From positions 20,586,001 to 20,646,000 of the forward strand of contig NC_079884.1 in the NCBI RefSeq assembly GCF_029227915.1: a stretch of 60,000 nucleotides of DNA, read 5' to 3'. This DNA comes from Hydractinia symbiolongicarpus. Taxonomy: Eukaryota; Cnidaria; Hydrozoa; Anthoathecata; Hydractiniidae. How positions within the stretch are numbered: the first letter of the stretch is position 1; every line of letters begins with the position of its first letter. The notes below the pieces were generated by a model. The model ran no database searches. It worked only from the letters and a program-made list of their open reading frames with translations, and was not told the DNA's origin. The translations under genes were made by a program, and so were the position numbers. Below are positions 13,534 through 24,555 of this stretch, piece by piece.

Positions 13534-14912
13534 TTATGCTGGTAACGGCTTTGCAAAACAGTACACCAACTTGTTTCGTGGTTTCGTCAAGATTCCCTTA
13601 GCAATATAAGTACGCAGGGATCTTGCAAAATTTTCGTACTTCATCATTGGCTTGTTTTTTCGATAGCCCCACAACCTCGCCACCTCTGCTGAGTCAAGGA
13701 ACTTAAACAAACCTGATGATTTATTTACCCATTCAATGCAAGAGTAGTTGACAGGATCCTCTAAAATTTCCCGCAAGAAATTATAAAGCCGTGGTTTACC
13801 TGTCCCTCCATTACCACCACGCTGTCGGGACCTTTTTCTTTTAGGTTTTGTAGGTGGGAGATCTTCTTTTCGGCGTGTGCAGTTTGTTTTGGCAGAATCG
13901 TTGTCCACAAAATCAGCTATTGTTTTGAATGTCTTAATTAGCATTTCTGCATCCATACATTCCATGCCATTTCCATCACCATATTTTTCTCTTATCCCAC
14001 CAAAATCGTTCTCTCTCTCCATGTAGGGCTGTGGTGAAGGCACGATAGGATCGTAATTTGAACTGGGTGACTGAGGTGATGGGATCGATAAATTTGCAAA
14101 ATTGTCAGTCTGATGACCAAAGTTTGCATCCTGTTGTTTCAGCAAATCATACAGAACTTGCTGGTGTAGGTCTCTGTTACTTTTTGTATGATCCATTTGA
14201 AAAATATTAGCCATTTCATTTTCTTTTTCCTCACTCAGCATCCTCATATATGATTGCTGTTGGAACAGAGTCTGGTATTGAGTATCTCCTGTTGTTTGGT
14301 AATGTTGACTCTGGTCTTGACTTGGCTGGTAGTGTGACAATTCTGGCATGTTGGTTTGCCGATTTGACCAGTTGTTACTTAAATTTGATTCGTCTCTGTA
14401 ATTATATTGGTAACCCATGTTGCTTTCCATGGTGAACAATGTTGAAAAATCAACAGAGCATTCTGTTTTCTGTTTTATTTTAAAGTCCATTGTATTCTTT
14501 GGTTGATTGAAGTCCTGATAGTCAAAATCAACACCCTGTGACCCAGCATGCATAGGATCTAGAATATAAAATAAGATCATAACTTTAAATCTAATATTTA
14601 CTTAATATAATTTAACTAGTAACACAAAGTATCTAGCCAGCTAACTAAGGAATAAGAGAAGTTTTACTTACAGGGCAAATTTTGTGGAGAAAAACATTCT
14701 GGGTCTTGATAATCGAAGGGTGATTCATAAGACAAGTCTGAAGCTGGACTTCCACTTCCATCAAAATATGATTCCACATCACTTAAATCGAGAGGTTCAT
14801 TTTTTGGCATCATCATTGAAAATATATCCATACTCAGTCGCAGTCGATGACTAAAAAAGAGAGAATCCATCATTGTAGATGTTTTCTTTGTTGTCTCAGT
14901 GTTACCGTTCAT
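13534..14912 (-). CDS. ETS-domain transcription factor, two coding exons (421 aa)
   Basis: Sequence-specific nuclear DNA-binding protein. Coding exons are 14672-14912 and 13534-14558, joined by a GT-AG intron whose splice keeps frame; total 1266 nt including stop. I start at the ATG at 14912, because the frame is open further upstream only without an ATG. Residues 1-80 are acidic and Ser/Pro-rich (EPLDLSDVESYF). The middle is Gln/Asn-rich. A basic patch (KPKRKRSRQR) precedes a C-terminal ETS domain at about residues 335-421. In the ETS domain the first conserved Trp is Tyr (RLYNFL), as in SPI/PU.1; the other two are kept (IEWVNK, RLWGYRK). The recognition helix reads ENFARSLRTYIAKG, retaining the two DNA-contacting Arg. 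The segment DSAEVARLWG and KGILTKP resembles PDEF/SPDEF. No Pointed domain is seen. Subfamily is unresolved between SPI-like and PDEF/ELF-like. Confidence 0.9.
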
Positions 14913-15552
14913 TGCTGAAATTTTTCGTAGTAAACAAATAACAGCGGCATAAAAACTTATTTGCTTCGTTAACACCCTTGTATAACCTGCTCATTCAAAA
15001 CACAAGTTGCGCTCCTGCTAGGTAAATATTAGCAGAAACAAAGGTCAAAAATTATGTAAAAACATGGTGTAGGAGATCGCTCTTACTCGGCATTGAACGA
15101 AACTTCAACAACGAAACTAGTAAACACGAGGTCCAATAGAGCGAAAAGTTGAGGATTATAAAATATATTCCGCATGCTATTTCTGACGAGTCTTTATTTT
15201 ATTTTATACACAGCCGTATTATCATTATAGGCATTCTAAAACATTTTATCTATTCCCAAGGGCACAAAATACAATGTTTGTTTCCCATGAGGTGATGCAT
15301 GGATTACAGTACAATGAAAACAAATATGATCAACTTTTCAACACTAGAAACAAGTAATATTTATAAATATAATAAATAAAACGTATACCTTATATTACTT
15401 GACGCTCACCTATTTCTTCAAAACTCCAACTTGATCTACCTTTCTTTTGCGCACAAGGCGTTTTATAAATGGAACGCATGCATAACTTGTCGCTAATTAC
15501 TTTTCTCTGTGTACAAAAAAAAATTAATATTTTATTGTTAACAGGCCTCCGC

Positions 15553-15564
15553 ATTGACGTCAAT
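15553..15564. promoter_or_regulatory. Palindromic CRE-type site upstream of ETS gene
   Basis: ATTGACGTCAAT is a perfect 12-bp palindrome containing TGACGTCA, the consensus CREB/ATF cyclic-AMP response element. It lies about 640 bp upstream of the ETS start codon. It also lies about 350 bp upstream of the decayed transposase, so it may belong to neither. Binding is inferred from the consensus alone. Confidence 0.3.
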
Positions 15565-16996
15565 CATTCTGAACAATAGTCAGAATTATGCATAAATTCA
15601 TATACACTTCGACGTTGGCTGTTATGTTAAATACATTGTAAGTAAAACTGAAAATGCATAATGGGAGAAAAGCAGCATGAGGGAAAAGTAAGTTTTTGAA
15701 ACTGCACAGACACAGTGAATTTCAGTTGTCAGTCGTCCTGTCTGCGCTGATAACTGTAACTATTAAAGAGCTTGCCAAATCAATATGTAAAGGGTTGCGA
15801 AACGGGAACAGGTTCCCTATGTTTGCAAGCGAAATATTATAGGTGCTATCCAAAATTTTTTCAAGCAATTTACCAGTCAGGGTAAACACTTAATTAGGCG
15901 ACGGTAGGCTAATTAGGGCATACCACCAACGTTATCCGACAAAGTCCATAACAACCATCCTTTAAAATCAGGACGGCAAACTGAGCTAACAGCAGATGAG
16001 GAAAAAAGCTTGGTGGCGTACATCAAATACATGTTGAATCATGCTTTCCCCCTGACCATTCCTATGATAAAGTCATTCGCATGGAACATTGTAAAGAGGT
16101 CAGGAAGGGAAAGTAGATTCAATGTTGAGAATGGTCCTGGGAAAACGTGGTGGAACGAGTTCCGTAAACGCCATTTAAGTGATGTAGCAATCAGAAAGCC
16201 AGATTTGCTGGACAGAGGAAGGGTGAGGATGGCAAATCCTGTTGTTATAAACAGACACTTTTTGACTTTGGGAAACCTTTTGAAAAGTGAGAATTTAATG
16301 GACAAGCCTGGAACAATATTTAATGTAGATGAATCGGGGATGAATTTAGAGTTAAGGAAGGGAAAGGTTGTCATTGATCGAAGCCAGAAACATGCGTATT
16401 CGCAAGGTAAAGGGTCGCGGGAACACGTCACTGTTAATTGCTGTGTTTCTCCAGGCGGACTGATGATTCCACCTTTTATTATTTATGAGAGGTCTTTTCC
16501 AAGCGGAACCTACTCTGCCAATGGCCCCACTGATGCTCTATATGGCAAATCTGACAATGGATATATGGACGAAGACCTGTTCTTCAAGTGGTTTACTCTT
16601 CTTTTTTTTCTAAAAAACTAAACACGTGGGGAAAAGAATCTTGATAATTGATGGCCACGGATCCCACATCAACCTCAATTTAATAGATGCTGCTAGGAAG
16701 AACCAAGTTATCTTGTATTGCCTCCCCCATCACACAACTCATGTGCTTCAGCCATTGGATGTTGGATTGTATGGTCCACTCAAGACATACCTCAGCAGAA
16801 TTCAGATTGCAAGGTTGGGCGTCACGAGAAATGTTACGATTTCCAAAACTGAATTTTCTGCTGTTTTTAAGCTGGTGTACGAGGAAACCTTTAGCTACGC
16901 TCGCATCCTTTCATTATTTCGGTCATGTGGCATATACCCGTTCAACCCACTGGCCATAAATTTAAAACGTTTAATGCCATCTACTTTTGAGCCTTC

Positions 16997-17215
16997 GTCA
17001 ACTGTACCGCCAACTGCATCGTCAACTCTACTGCCACCTGTACCGTCAATGGCATTGTCAACTCTCCGCTACCTGTACCACCAACTGCATTGTCAACTCT
17101 ACCGCCACCTTTATCGTCAATTGCTTCGTCGACTTTTCCGCCACCTCTACCGTCAATTGCATCGTTACATCTACCGCCAACTGCATCATCAAATGTACCA
17201 TCAACATTGTCGTCA
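16997..17215 (+). repeat. Coding minisatellite, 36-bp (12-codon) units, in transposase linker
   Basis: Units begin TCAACTCTACCGCCACCT and repeat with 36-bp spacing, with some shortened 24-bp units, about seven copies with scattered substitutions. In frame they encode Ser-Thr-Leu-Pro-Pro-type repeats between the catalytic core and the charged tail. One of the frameshifts of the pseudogene lies inside the array, consistent with slippage. Confidence 0.75.
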
Positions 17216-17783
17216 CCAACAGCTGCATCTTTCCCAGGAACTTTGAACTGTCTTCCTGGTGGATCGATATCTCCAATGCCATCAACATCAACAAATAACC
17301 GACTACCTGCTGCTTTCAAAGATATGGACCCAAACATAGTCGATCTGTTTATCACGCCGATTCTGGAGCCTGAAAAAAAGAAAAGAACAGTAGAATTGTC
17401 ACTAAAGAAAGATTCATCACTTTCGACGAGCATCGTGCAAAACTTAAAGAAAAAAGCAGATTGAAAAGAGAACTTGAAGAGGCTAAAGAGAAACGTAAAT
17501 TGGAGAGGGAAAGAAAAAAGAAGGAGAGAGAAACAACAACAAAAAGCAAAATAGCGAAATGCGAAAAAAAAGCAAAACTTCCCCAATCGAGGCTTCTCCT
17601 GATGAATTGCCAACACGGAAAAGTAGTCGAAAAAAAAAAGTTGATTATGCTGATCTATTGAAGCAACTCCGGCAAGGGTTCAATGATGATGAAGATGACG
17701 ATGGCAACAACAGTGATGATGGTAATATCAGTACAAGCAGCGAAAGTGTTGTGTTGGAAAGTTCGGAAGATGAATCCGATGTT

Positions 17784-17942
17784 TGTAACATTTGCAAGCG
17801 CGGTTTCCCTAAAAGTTTGAAGAAACAAACTGTCTCCTGGATTCTTTGCGCTAAATCCAGTTGTTGGATGCACGATGTTTGCGAAGGTGTGTCCGTAAAA
17901 AAATTACCAGAGAGTGAAGATTATATTTGTAAAGCTTGTTCT
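17784..17942 (+). other. PHD-type zinc finger at the transposase C-terminus
   Basis: Cys-x2-Cys (CNIC), then WILCAKSSCWMHDVC, then YICKAC give the eight ligands of a C4HC3 PHD finger, including the Trp-x-His spacing typical of that fold. PHD fingers usually bind histone H3 tails. In a transposase this could tether the protein to chromatin, which is inference. The finger is in the last open frame (17559-17948) and is followed at once by the stop codon. Confidence 0.75.
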
Positions 17943-18579
17943 TTTTAAAACATAAAAGTCTTAAAGTGAAATTTTTTTTGTCATTTATCTTTGCTCCAAC
18001 CAACTATCAACTATCTACTATACCATTGCTTGTATCGTAGGCTTATCCTAAATTTTGTAACCAAACTCTTGGCAAACAAACACCAAACAGATCTAAAAGT
18101 TTTTAAAACTAGATTGGTGAAAAAGAGGGTAATAGAGTGGAAAAGGCTTTGTAGTAACCAAAAAAATCTGAAATTTTAGTAATTTTCGCACAAAAATTCT
18201 CATTACTTTAGGAGCTGATTAAATAATGATAGCTATCAATAAGAATGTTTTGAATGGCAGTAAAGCAGACTAAAGTATGTTAAAAATATAAAATAACACT
18301 TTTAAGGTGAAATATAAGGCCCCACAATAAAAAAACATCCCTGGCGAACTTATAAGACCGTCGCGCAACTTCTCAAAAGTAGTAAAAATGCACAGTTAGC
18401 AGAAATGACCTATTCCGCTTTATGTCGGAATATATACAGAGTCAAAAATACCTTACAGGGTCGCCGTACCGTCACAGGTCACAACAAAATCGCCAGATAT
18501 GAAGTTTGGTTTGTTGAGGAGTTGTGGTTCAGAAAAGTTTGAAGCTGGCGAACTTACCAGCCTGGCGAATTTATACCAT

Positions 18580-18880
18580 GGGCAAGTGAATGTTACTATA
18601 GCCCCGGGTTAACCCAAGCCATCTGAGGGAAATTGGGGAGATGGCACATCATGTGGGCCGTTGGATGTTGCCGGGAGTTGTCTAGTAGTGCGCGGGCCCT
18701 AATTGGATCTGCGTAGCTCAAAAAGAGCATCAAATACTCTAGGACTCTCCATCTAAGCCATGGCCCCTCCTGGAAATAATAGACAGGGTATATTCCTCAA
18801 TATTTATGAGGCTTGCCATGTATAATATGCACATCTATCTATCCATCTATCAATCTATCCATCTATCTTTTATCTACAAA
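18580..18880 (+). repeat. SINE-like interspersed repeat, copy A
   Basis: About 280 bp starting GGGCAAGTGAATGTTACTAT, containing GAAATTGGGGAGATGGCACA and ending in a (TATC)n-type tail. A diverged copy lies at 27231-27493 on the opposite strand with the same start and the same order of blocks. The copies differ at many scattered bases, so they are old independent insertions. A segment near 18680 resembles a tRNA D-arm; it is clearer in copy B (GGTAGAGC). No convincing box B was found. Not assigned to a named family. Confidence 0.7.
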
Positions 18881-19258
18881 ACACGACCATGAGGCTTCCA
18901 AGGTTTATCCGAATGTGTGTATTTTACAGACGGAAATCCGCTAAATGAGGAGGGGAGGGGTCTGAATCTTAGCGGCAACATCCTGCTAACAGGGCCCAAA
19001 AAAATTTTCAAAGGCCCCTAAAAGCATTCGCCTGTCGGCAAGCGGCATATACATGTTGCCAAAATGTTTTTATAGAACACACTACAAAGAGAAATTCAAG
19101 GTTTACCCTACATAATTGTTTATTCTGTTTTCCATGTTTTTGGTTTTTTAACTACTTGCTCTGTGCTCTCATACTGACCGAACGATTACACGTTTTTTTA
19201 TTACAAAAAACAAGCATTTGGGCTTAGGCTCAATGTTTCATAGTTTTTTCGAAAAATG

Positions 19259-20278
19259 CAGTACAGTCCGATTGTACCCTGCCGCGTGAGCGCTATACGA
19301 CACCTTTTCCTGGAAGTCGGAAGCCCTTTAATCTTTTGTTTATCATAATTACTTTAATGATCTTAGCGAGAGCTATGTTGCGAGCGATTTAACAAAAACT
19401 TCGTGATAAAACAATACTATAATTATTTTCTTACAACTGCAACTTTCATTGCTAAAACTTATTGAAAATAAAATCCCCTTAGGTATTAGCACAAAGTTAT
19501 TAAGTCTAATGATTTGTTAACTATGCGAAAGATTAAAATAAATCATGCAAAAACTATTGTTTTTTTATTATCTTCCAAACTTGGACCATTTAAACAAAAA
19601 CAATTTTTAACAAAAGGATTACACAAAAGGAATCGCACATAAAACTATTTTTGTTACAAAAATTTTATGACACGCACTTGTTTTTTGTTTAAAATACTTT
19701 TTTTAAAAATATTATCCTTTTGAACATTTTATTGTGATCTCTTTTCTTAACATAACTTTAGTAATAACTTTAGCAGCAGTATCGATAACGGAGGAGGGTG
19801 TTATGACAAGCAAATTGTGTGTATTTTAACATCACACACGCAGATAATTAATAATTTTTTGAAGAGAAAAAAATAATAATTAGCCTTCCCCTAAAAAATA
19901 AATAAATTTGTTTTCTTGTTTCGAATTAGTTATGCAGCAAGAAGTTATTTTAAAGCAATGTATATAATAAATAATGTATTTAAATTGTGTTCTGAAAATA
20001 TAAGATAAGTAAATCTTTTTCAAGATAAAAATTAAGATATTACAGTAAAGTTTATTTTTATATTTTTAATTGCCTTTGATTACAAATTCTAAAGATTTCG
20101 CGCCAAAATCATTCTCAACATTGTCACATGCAGATTATTGTTATTTATACAATAAGTTTTCCTGATCTTTTCAATTTCTTGCGGTGTAATTGTTTTCTCT
20201 AAAAGACAATTGTCTATTATGAAAGTAATTATTTATGCGAGTTGCGCATACACAGAAGATTACATTCGGACTGTACTG
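19259..20278. mobile_element. Non-autonomous terminal-inverted-repeat element, about 1.02 kb
   Basis: The left end CAGTACAGTCCGATTGTA and the right end, read on the other strand, CAGTACAGTCCGAATGTA, form an 18-bp inverted repeat with one mismatch. The right end is followed by TA; the left is preceded by TG, probably a mutated TA target. Termini starting CAGT with TA targets are typical of Tc1/mariner-pogo elements. The interior is very AT-rich and non-coding. The first ten bases match those of the element at 23236-24555. Confidence 0.7.
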
Positions 20279-20775
20279 TAAGCCTCAAATGTTTCTTAAT
20301 TGCTTCTTATTTTTAATTGTTTCAAAAAATGCTTTCCCGATGAACAACCATACATACTTCCTACCTCAGAAAAATCGATGCAAATCTTTTCCTGTGAGTT
20401 TCTTTCACCATAAAAATGTGCATTAGACCCTCTGCTGATTTTTTTTTACTGTTCGCTAAAATGATAACTTATTTTTGCACTTGCGCAGCAAAGTTATCAT
20501 TTTACAGACCCACAAAACATGGGTTGGACCATTCTGGCGAGCTTAACCTTCCTCTGTCTGTAGTCTGGTTTTTGGAGAAAAATATGTCTTAGAAAAAAAT
20601 TGTTTCTTGCCTTTCTGAGTCTGCCAATCTTTTTTGTTTCTTAAATGTTTTTACATGACTGGTAAAAAACAACAATGTGTATTTGGCCACTAAGCGCTAT
20701 CTAAAAGTTTGCAAAATAAGCATTCTAGTACCCAGTGCTATTTGCGATAAACATCGAAAAACATTTTTTTAATCA

Positions 20776-20796
20776 TCTATATAATAATACGCAAGT

Positions 20797-20843
<47 letters not shown>

Positions 20844-21534
20844 GACTTTTGCAAAGTGGATTATATTCTTCACAATTTTCTTTAACAAATTCTATAAAAC
20901 ATCGCCTATAAAATTGTTCTGTAATTTACCAAACTTTAACGTTAAAATAGTATTGACGTCAAAGGAAAGTTAATTAAGATTAGTGAAGCCATTACAGTGC
21001 GCTTAAAACTTTGGGGCCAAATAACTTAGAAGCAAGGTGGTGACGTCAATGATTTTTCACCGTGTGGGTAACTGGGGACCACCTGGGACCAATTTGGGTA
21101 ATTTTCCCAAACCTGGGTCCCCGAATCCGTTTCGGAATGGTCGGGTTGCTGACGTCATCAAAAAAACCTTTAAACCATAATATCTCTGCAACCGTTTGTC
21201 AAAATACATGATCCTATAATTTTCTTGCTCAGCGTTTCATGATCTATGAGATAAAGGCAACAGGTATACAAATTTCCAAAAAAAATTTTTAGGCTTTGAC
21301 GGGGCCATTGCTGACGTCAGCAAAATCTTTAAACACGTATATCTCATTAACCGTTCATCAAAAGCAAATGATCATATACATTTTCTTGATCAGCGTTTTA
21401 AGCTCTACACAATAGAGGCAACGTGAAAACAAGCTTCTGACTTTTTTCTTTTGTTGATGGTCAAAATTCAAAAAACGTTTCTTTTTCATTTTAATCCTGC
21501 CTCAGTGGATTTTTCCACGGGTTTTATCGACTAG
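20776..21534 (+). mobile_element. Helitron-like non-autonomous element
   Basis: The element starts TCTATATAATAATACGCAAG directly after an A and ends CTAG directly before a T, matching the A|TC...CTRR|T insertion rule of Helitrons. A short stem (GTGGA/TCCAC, about 21506-21519) lies some 11 bases before the CTAG. Near the 5' end is a (TCTG)n microsatellite, as in many short Helitron-like elements of invertebrates. No Rep/helicase is encoded. Termini are short, so the call rests on the combination of features. Confidence 0.5.
20798..20843 (+). repeat. (TCTG)n microsatellite
   Basis: About eleven uninterrupted TCTG units inside the Helitron-like element, shortly after its 5' end. Confidence 0.9.
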
Positions 21535-21540
21535 TATAAT

Positions 21541-21880
21541 TAATAATAGCTATTTAGCGATAATTACTTAAAACAATAAAATTAGCGATAAAGCTATATA
21601 GCGAGAAACAATGCTAAGCTATTTATCGCTAGCTTGAATTTCTTTCTCTGCCGGATATGGATAATAGCACAATATGGCTGACGCATGCATTTTATAGCTA
21701 CTTATGCGAAAAGCACGTAGGAGAAACATTCGTTTAATGTTTGTTGATTAAATAACTTGCAAAACAGCAAAAACGGTTTGCCTAAAGTTTTCATAAATTG
21801 TATTAATACTCTTTTTAAATTATAAATATAATTTATTTGATCGCTGTAAAAATTAAACACTTATTTAATTAGTCTCTTTT
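21541..21880 (+). repeat. Short AT-rich interspersed repeat, copy 1
   Basis: Begins with blocks of the type AGCTATTTAGCGATAATTA, contains TGACGCAT and AACTTGCAAAACAGCAAAAA, and ends near TTAGTCTCTTT. The same order of blocks occurs on the opposite strand at 29145-29510, so this is a family with two copies here. The start abuts the Helitron-like element. Probably a non-autonomous DNA transposon; clear terminal inverted repeats were not established. Confidence 0.6.
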
Positions 21881-23235
21881 TATTTTTATTGTTTTGCAAA
21901 ATACAGCATGCTGTCCTCAGTGTCGTGGCAAAACAATGTTTTGTTGTTTAATTTCAGCCCACATAATGTCATTTATCAACATGTGGTACTCTTACTTCTC
22001 ACAGCAAATTAGGAAATTATTGGGAAGGTTTATATACTTACTTACTTTTGATACTTTAGATAGCTTTAGAAGCGATGCTTCAAGATGGTCATCTAAGATG
22101 ACTGTCTTCATTGACCTGTATGCCACTCCATAGAACGACAAAAGGTGGCACACGCTGGTCTCATCTTTCCAACCGCCAAACCGTATGTAATCTGCCCTTA
22201 TAAATGCTTTTAGCCCTATGGTTAGGTTTTTATCTAGAATTTCAGACAGAAACCTATCCATCAGCTTCTTTACTGGAACATCGCATTTTGTACAATTTCT
22301 CACTTCTTTTAGTAAACAATTAAATAATTTTAAACCATGCAGTGGTAGTAAGGAAGCTCTCAGTTTCTGAAGGTTGCTAGGTAAGACGAGGTTGTAAAGT
22401 GCTAATAAACATTTCCTACTCTGGCATAGGTTAATAGATACTTCTATTCTGTTTTGACTAAAGTTTGGAACCAAGCCTTCAATGATTTTCCAAACATAAA
22501 TAATTCTGTTTCGTTCATGACTTCTTTGAAGTGAGTATAAATTGTATTTTTTGAGTGCATCCCAATAGTCGGAGATGTATGTTTAATTCTATCTGTTGAA
22601 TTATGCCAGCAGTGATTGGACACCACATCTGTGAACAATATTCAATTTGAAGTAAGACAATGCTTTTCCATAGGGCTAACATTACTTCACTGTGATCCTG
22701 TACAAAAGGTACGTAGTATCCAGGAAGACAACTTTTTTCCTGTATCGATTACACTTTTTATACGATTCTCAAACGAGGCATCGTTTATCATCAGTTCGCT
22801 AAGATCTCTGACTTCATTTTTTTCTGTGATAATTGATCCTGATCATATTAAGGAATCTTGTGCATAGTTTCAAGGTATCATTATAACCGTACCTGAGAAC
22901 TTCAAATTTCTTGTCATTAAAATTCGTGTTGGAGTATTCAGCCCATTCATGTATATTCTGTTGAGGTCTCCCTGTAGTTTGGAGACATCCCGGACATGTG
23001 CAACAGCTCGGCTGACTTTACTGTCCTCAGCAAAACATTTTGAGTTATTGTGTTTGATATCTTCATCAATATCACTAATAAGGATCAGAAATATCAGTGG
23101 TCCCAAGACACTTTCTTAAAGTACACCAGAGAGAACATCAATTTCTTGACGTCGACTGCTACTGATTGAGTGTGAGTGATCAAGAAGCTTTTTAACCACT
23201 GGAACAGTTTATGAGAGAGGCTTTTTATCTTATTA

Positions 23236-24555
23236 CAGTACAGTCCAGATGTAAGCGTACACGTACGCTCAACTTGCAAAAATAATTGCTTTCATTAAAA
23301 AAAACAATAGGATAGCGAGTTCCTTTCAAATTGCGCAAAAATAATTGCTTCGTGTTAAAAACAAAAGCATAGCAAGAAACATTGTTTAAAAACAATACTT
23401 TGCGCGAGAATAAATTAAACACGAAGGCCATTGAATTTTTATTTTTTTTAACAACGAAACTAATTATACTAACGCAATTTTAATCTCGATTTATTTAAAA
23501 AACACAAGCTCTTTTAAAAAACAACAAATCCAATGATCTAAATATTTAAAAAAAAACTAATGCTACTTTTAAAACGTTGAGTAATATTTCTTTATCGTCG
23601 AAACATATTTTTTAACATGCGAAACTTTTAAAAGTTCTTTTTATAAAAAGCAACGTTTAGCAACGCAAACGGAAAAACCCTACGTTCGGGGCTTTTCCCT
23701 TCGCGATAAGATTTCGAAAACAAATTAAATTTTAATACCAAAGAAAGAAAAAATCTAAAAATATAACTTTTGACGTTTTATAGTATCACGCTACATTGTA
23801 TTGTTAAAAACATTGTCTTTGTTTTTTCTAGTGCGCAACAGCTCTATCTCTTAAAAGCGATCTAAAAACATTTCTATCGCCGTTTTTCGTTTTTAAACTT
23901 TTAAAATGCGATCTTAAAAAACATTTCTATCGCCGTTTTTCGTTTTTAAACTTTTAAAATGCGATCTAAAAAAACATTTCTATCGCCGTTTTTCGTTTTT
24001 AAACTTTTGAAATGCGATCTAAAGAAACATTTCTATCGCCGCTTTTCGTTCTTAAATTTTGAAAAGGCGATCTAAGAAACATTTCTATCGCCGTTTTTTG
24101 TTCTAAGAAAACTTAAACTTCTAAAACACGATCTAAAAAAGCTTTTCTATCAAAATTAAAGTTTCAATCTTTGTTAAAATATAATAATTTCTATCGCTTA
24201 AAAGCTTTATTTAACCCGCGCAACCAACAATGCCTTCTCGCTAGTTTATTTAGTTTCCACGCAAAACTTTTGTTTAATAAAAATATTAAACAATGGCTCT
24301 TCGTGTCACATTGATAGAGTTGATAACCTTTGCAATATGCTATTGGGAATAGTTATGTTAACACTATTTAACAATAGTTACGCGCAATTATAATAAGCTA
24401 TTTTTTCTTCGATAATCTTTTGTTTATTACGCGCAAGTTAATGACTTACAAGACTTGCAAGATAATTAATAAGAACAAAAGACAAACAACTACCGCCTCC
24501 GAGAAAAAGGTGTGAAACTTGAGCGTACGCGTACGCTTACATCTGAACTGTACTG
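23236..24555. mobile_element. TA-flanked inverted-repeat DNA element inserted in the LINE
   Basis: Both ends read inward CAGTACAGT then Y-CAGATGTAAGCGTAC and continue through CGTACGCTCAA, giving inverted repeats of about 37 bp with very few mismatches. Each end is flanked by TA (23234-23235 and 24556-24557). No coding capacity. It carries a roughly 53-bp tandem array (23857-24151). Taking out the element and one TA leaves the LINE reverse-transcriptase frame continuous across the junction, which is strong evidence for precise TA-target insertion. Mobilisation by a pogo- or mariner-type transposase in trans is inference. Confidence 0.85.
23857..24151. repeat. Minisatellite, about 51-60-bp units, 5.5 copies
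   Basis: Units start GCGATCTAAAAACATTTCTA and contain ATCGCCGTTTTTCGTTTTTA. The first three are nearly identical, and later ones diverge progressively to the right. It is internal to the inverted-repeat element at 23236-24555. Confidence 0.85.

Larger units (their letters stand above)
15917..17948 (+). pseudogene. Decayed pogo/Tigger-type DDE transposase with C-terminal PHD finger
   Basis: Cut-and-paste DNA transposase remnant. In order: the end of a Psq-type helix-turn-helix (GIPPTTLSDKV, from 15917, just after a TAG that may be a splice acceptor); a CENP-B/Tc5-type DNA-binding region (GPGKTWWNEFRKRH); a DDE catalytic core with the first Asp in NVDESG, the second in IIDGHGSH and the third in QPLDVGLYG; a Pro/Ser/Thr tandem-repeat linker (about 16997-17215); a charged Lys/Glu coiled-coil-like stretch (17461-17560); an acidic stretch; and a C4HC3 PHD-type zinc finger (17784-17942). 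Reading needs four frame changes: near the A run at 16610, near 17070, at 17458-17463 and at the A run near 17565. It is therefore inactive as it stands. Terminal inverted repeats of this copy were not found. Confidence 0.85.

Noticed and set aside
15305-15320. CAGTACAAT after TA as the left end of the transposase element
   Set aside because: Resembles CAGTACAGT, but no matching inverted end was found to the right of 17948.
16039-16431. 130-codon minus-strand open frame
   Set aside because: Antisense to the transposase DNA-binding region, which has clear motifs on the plus strand.
16981-17616. 211-codon minus-strand open frame over the repeat linker
   Set aside because: Shadow of the coding minisatellite and Lys/Glu-rich tail of the transposase; low complexity (Phe/Ser, Gly/Asp/Val).
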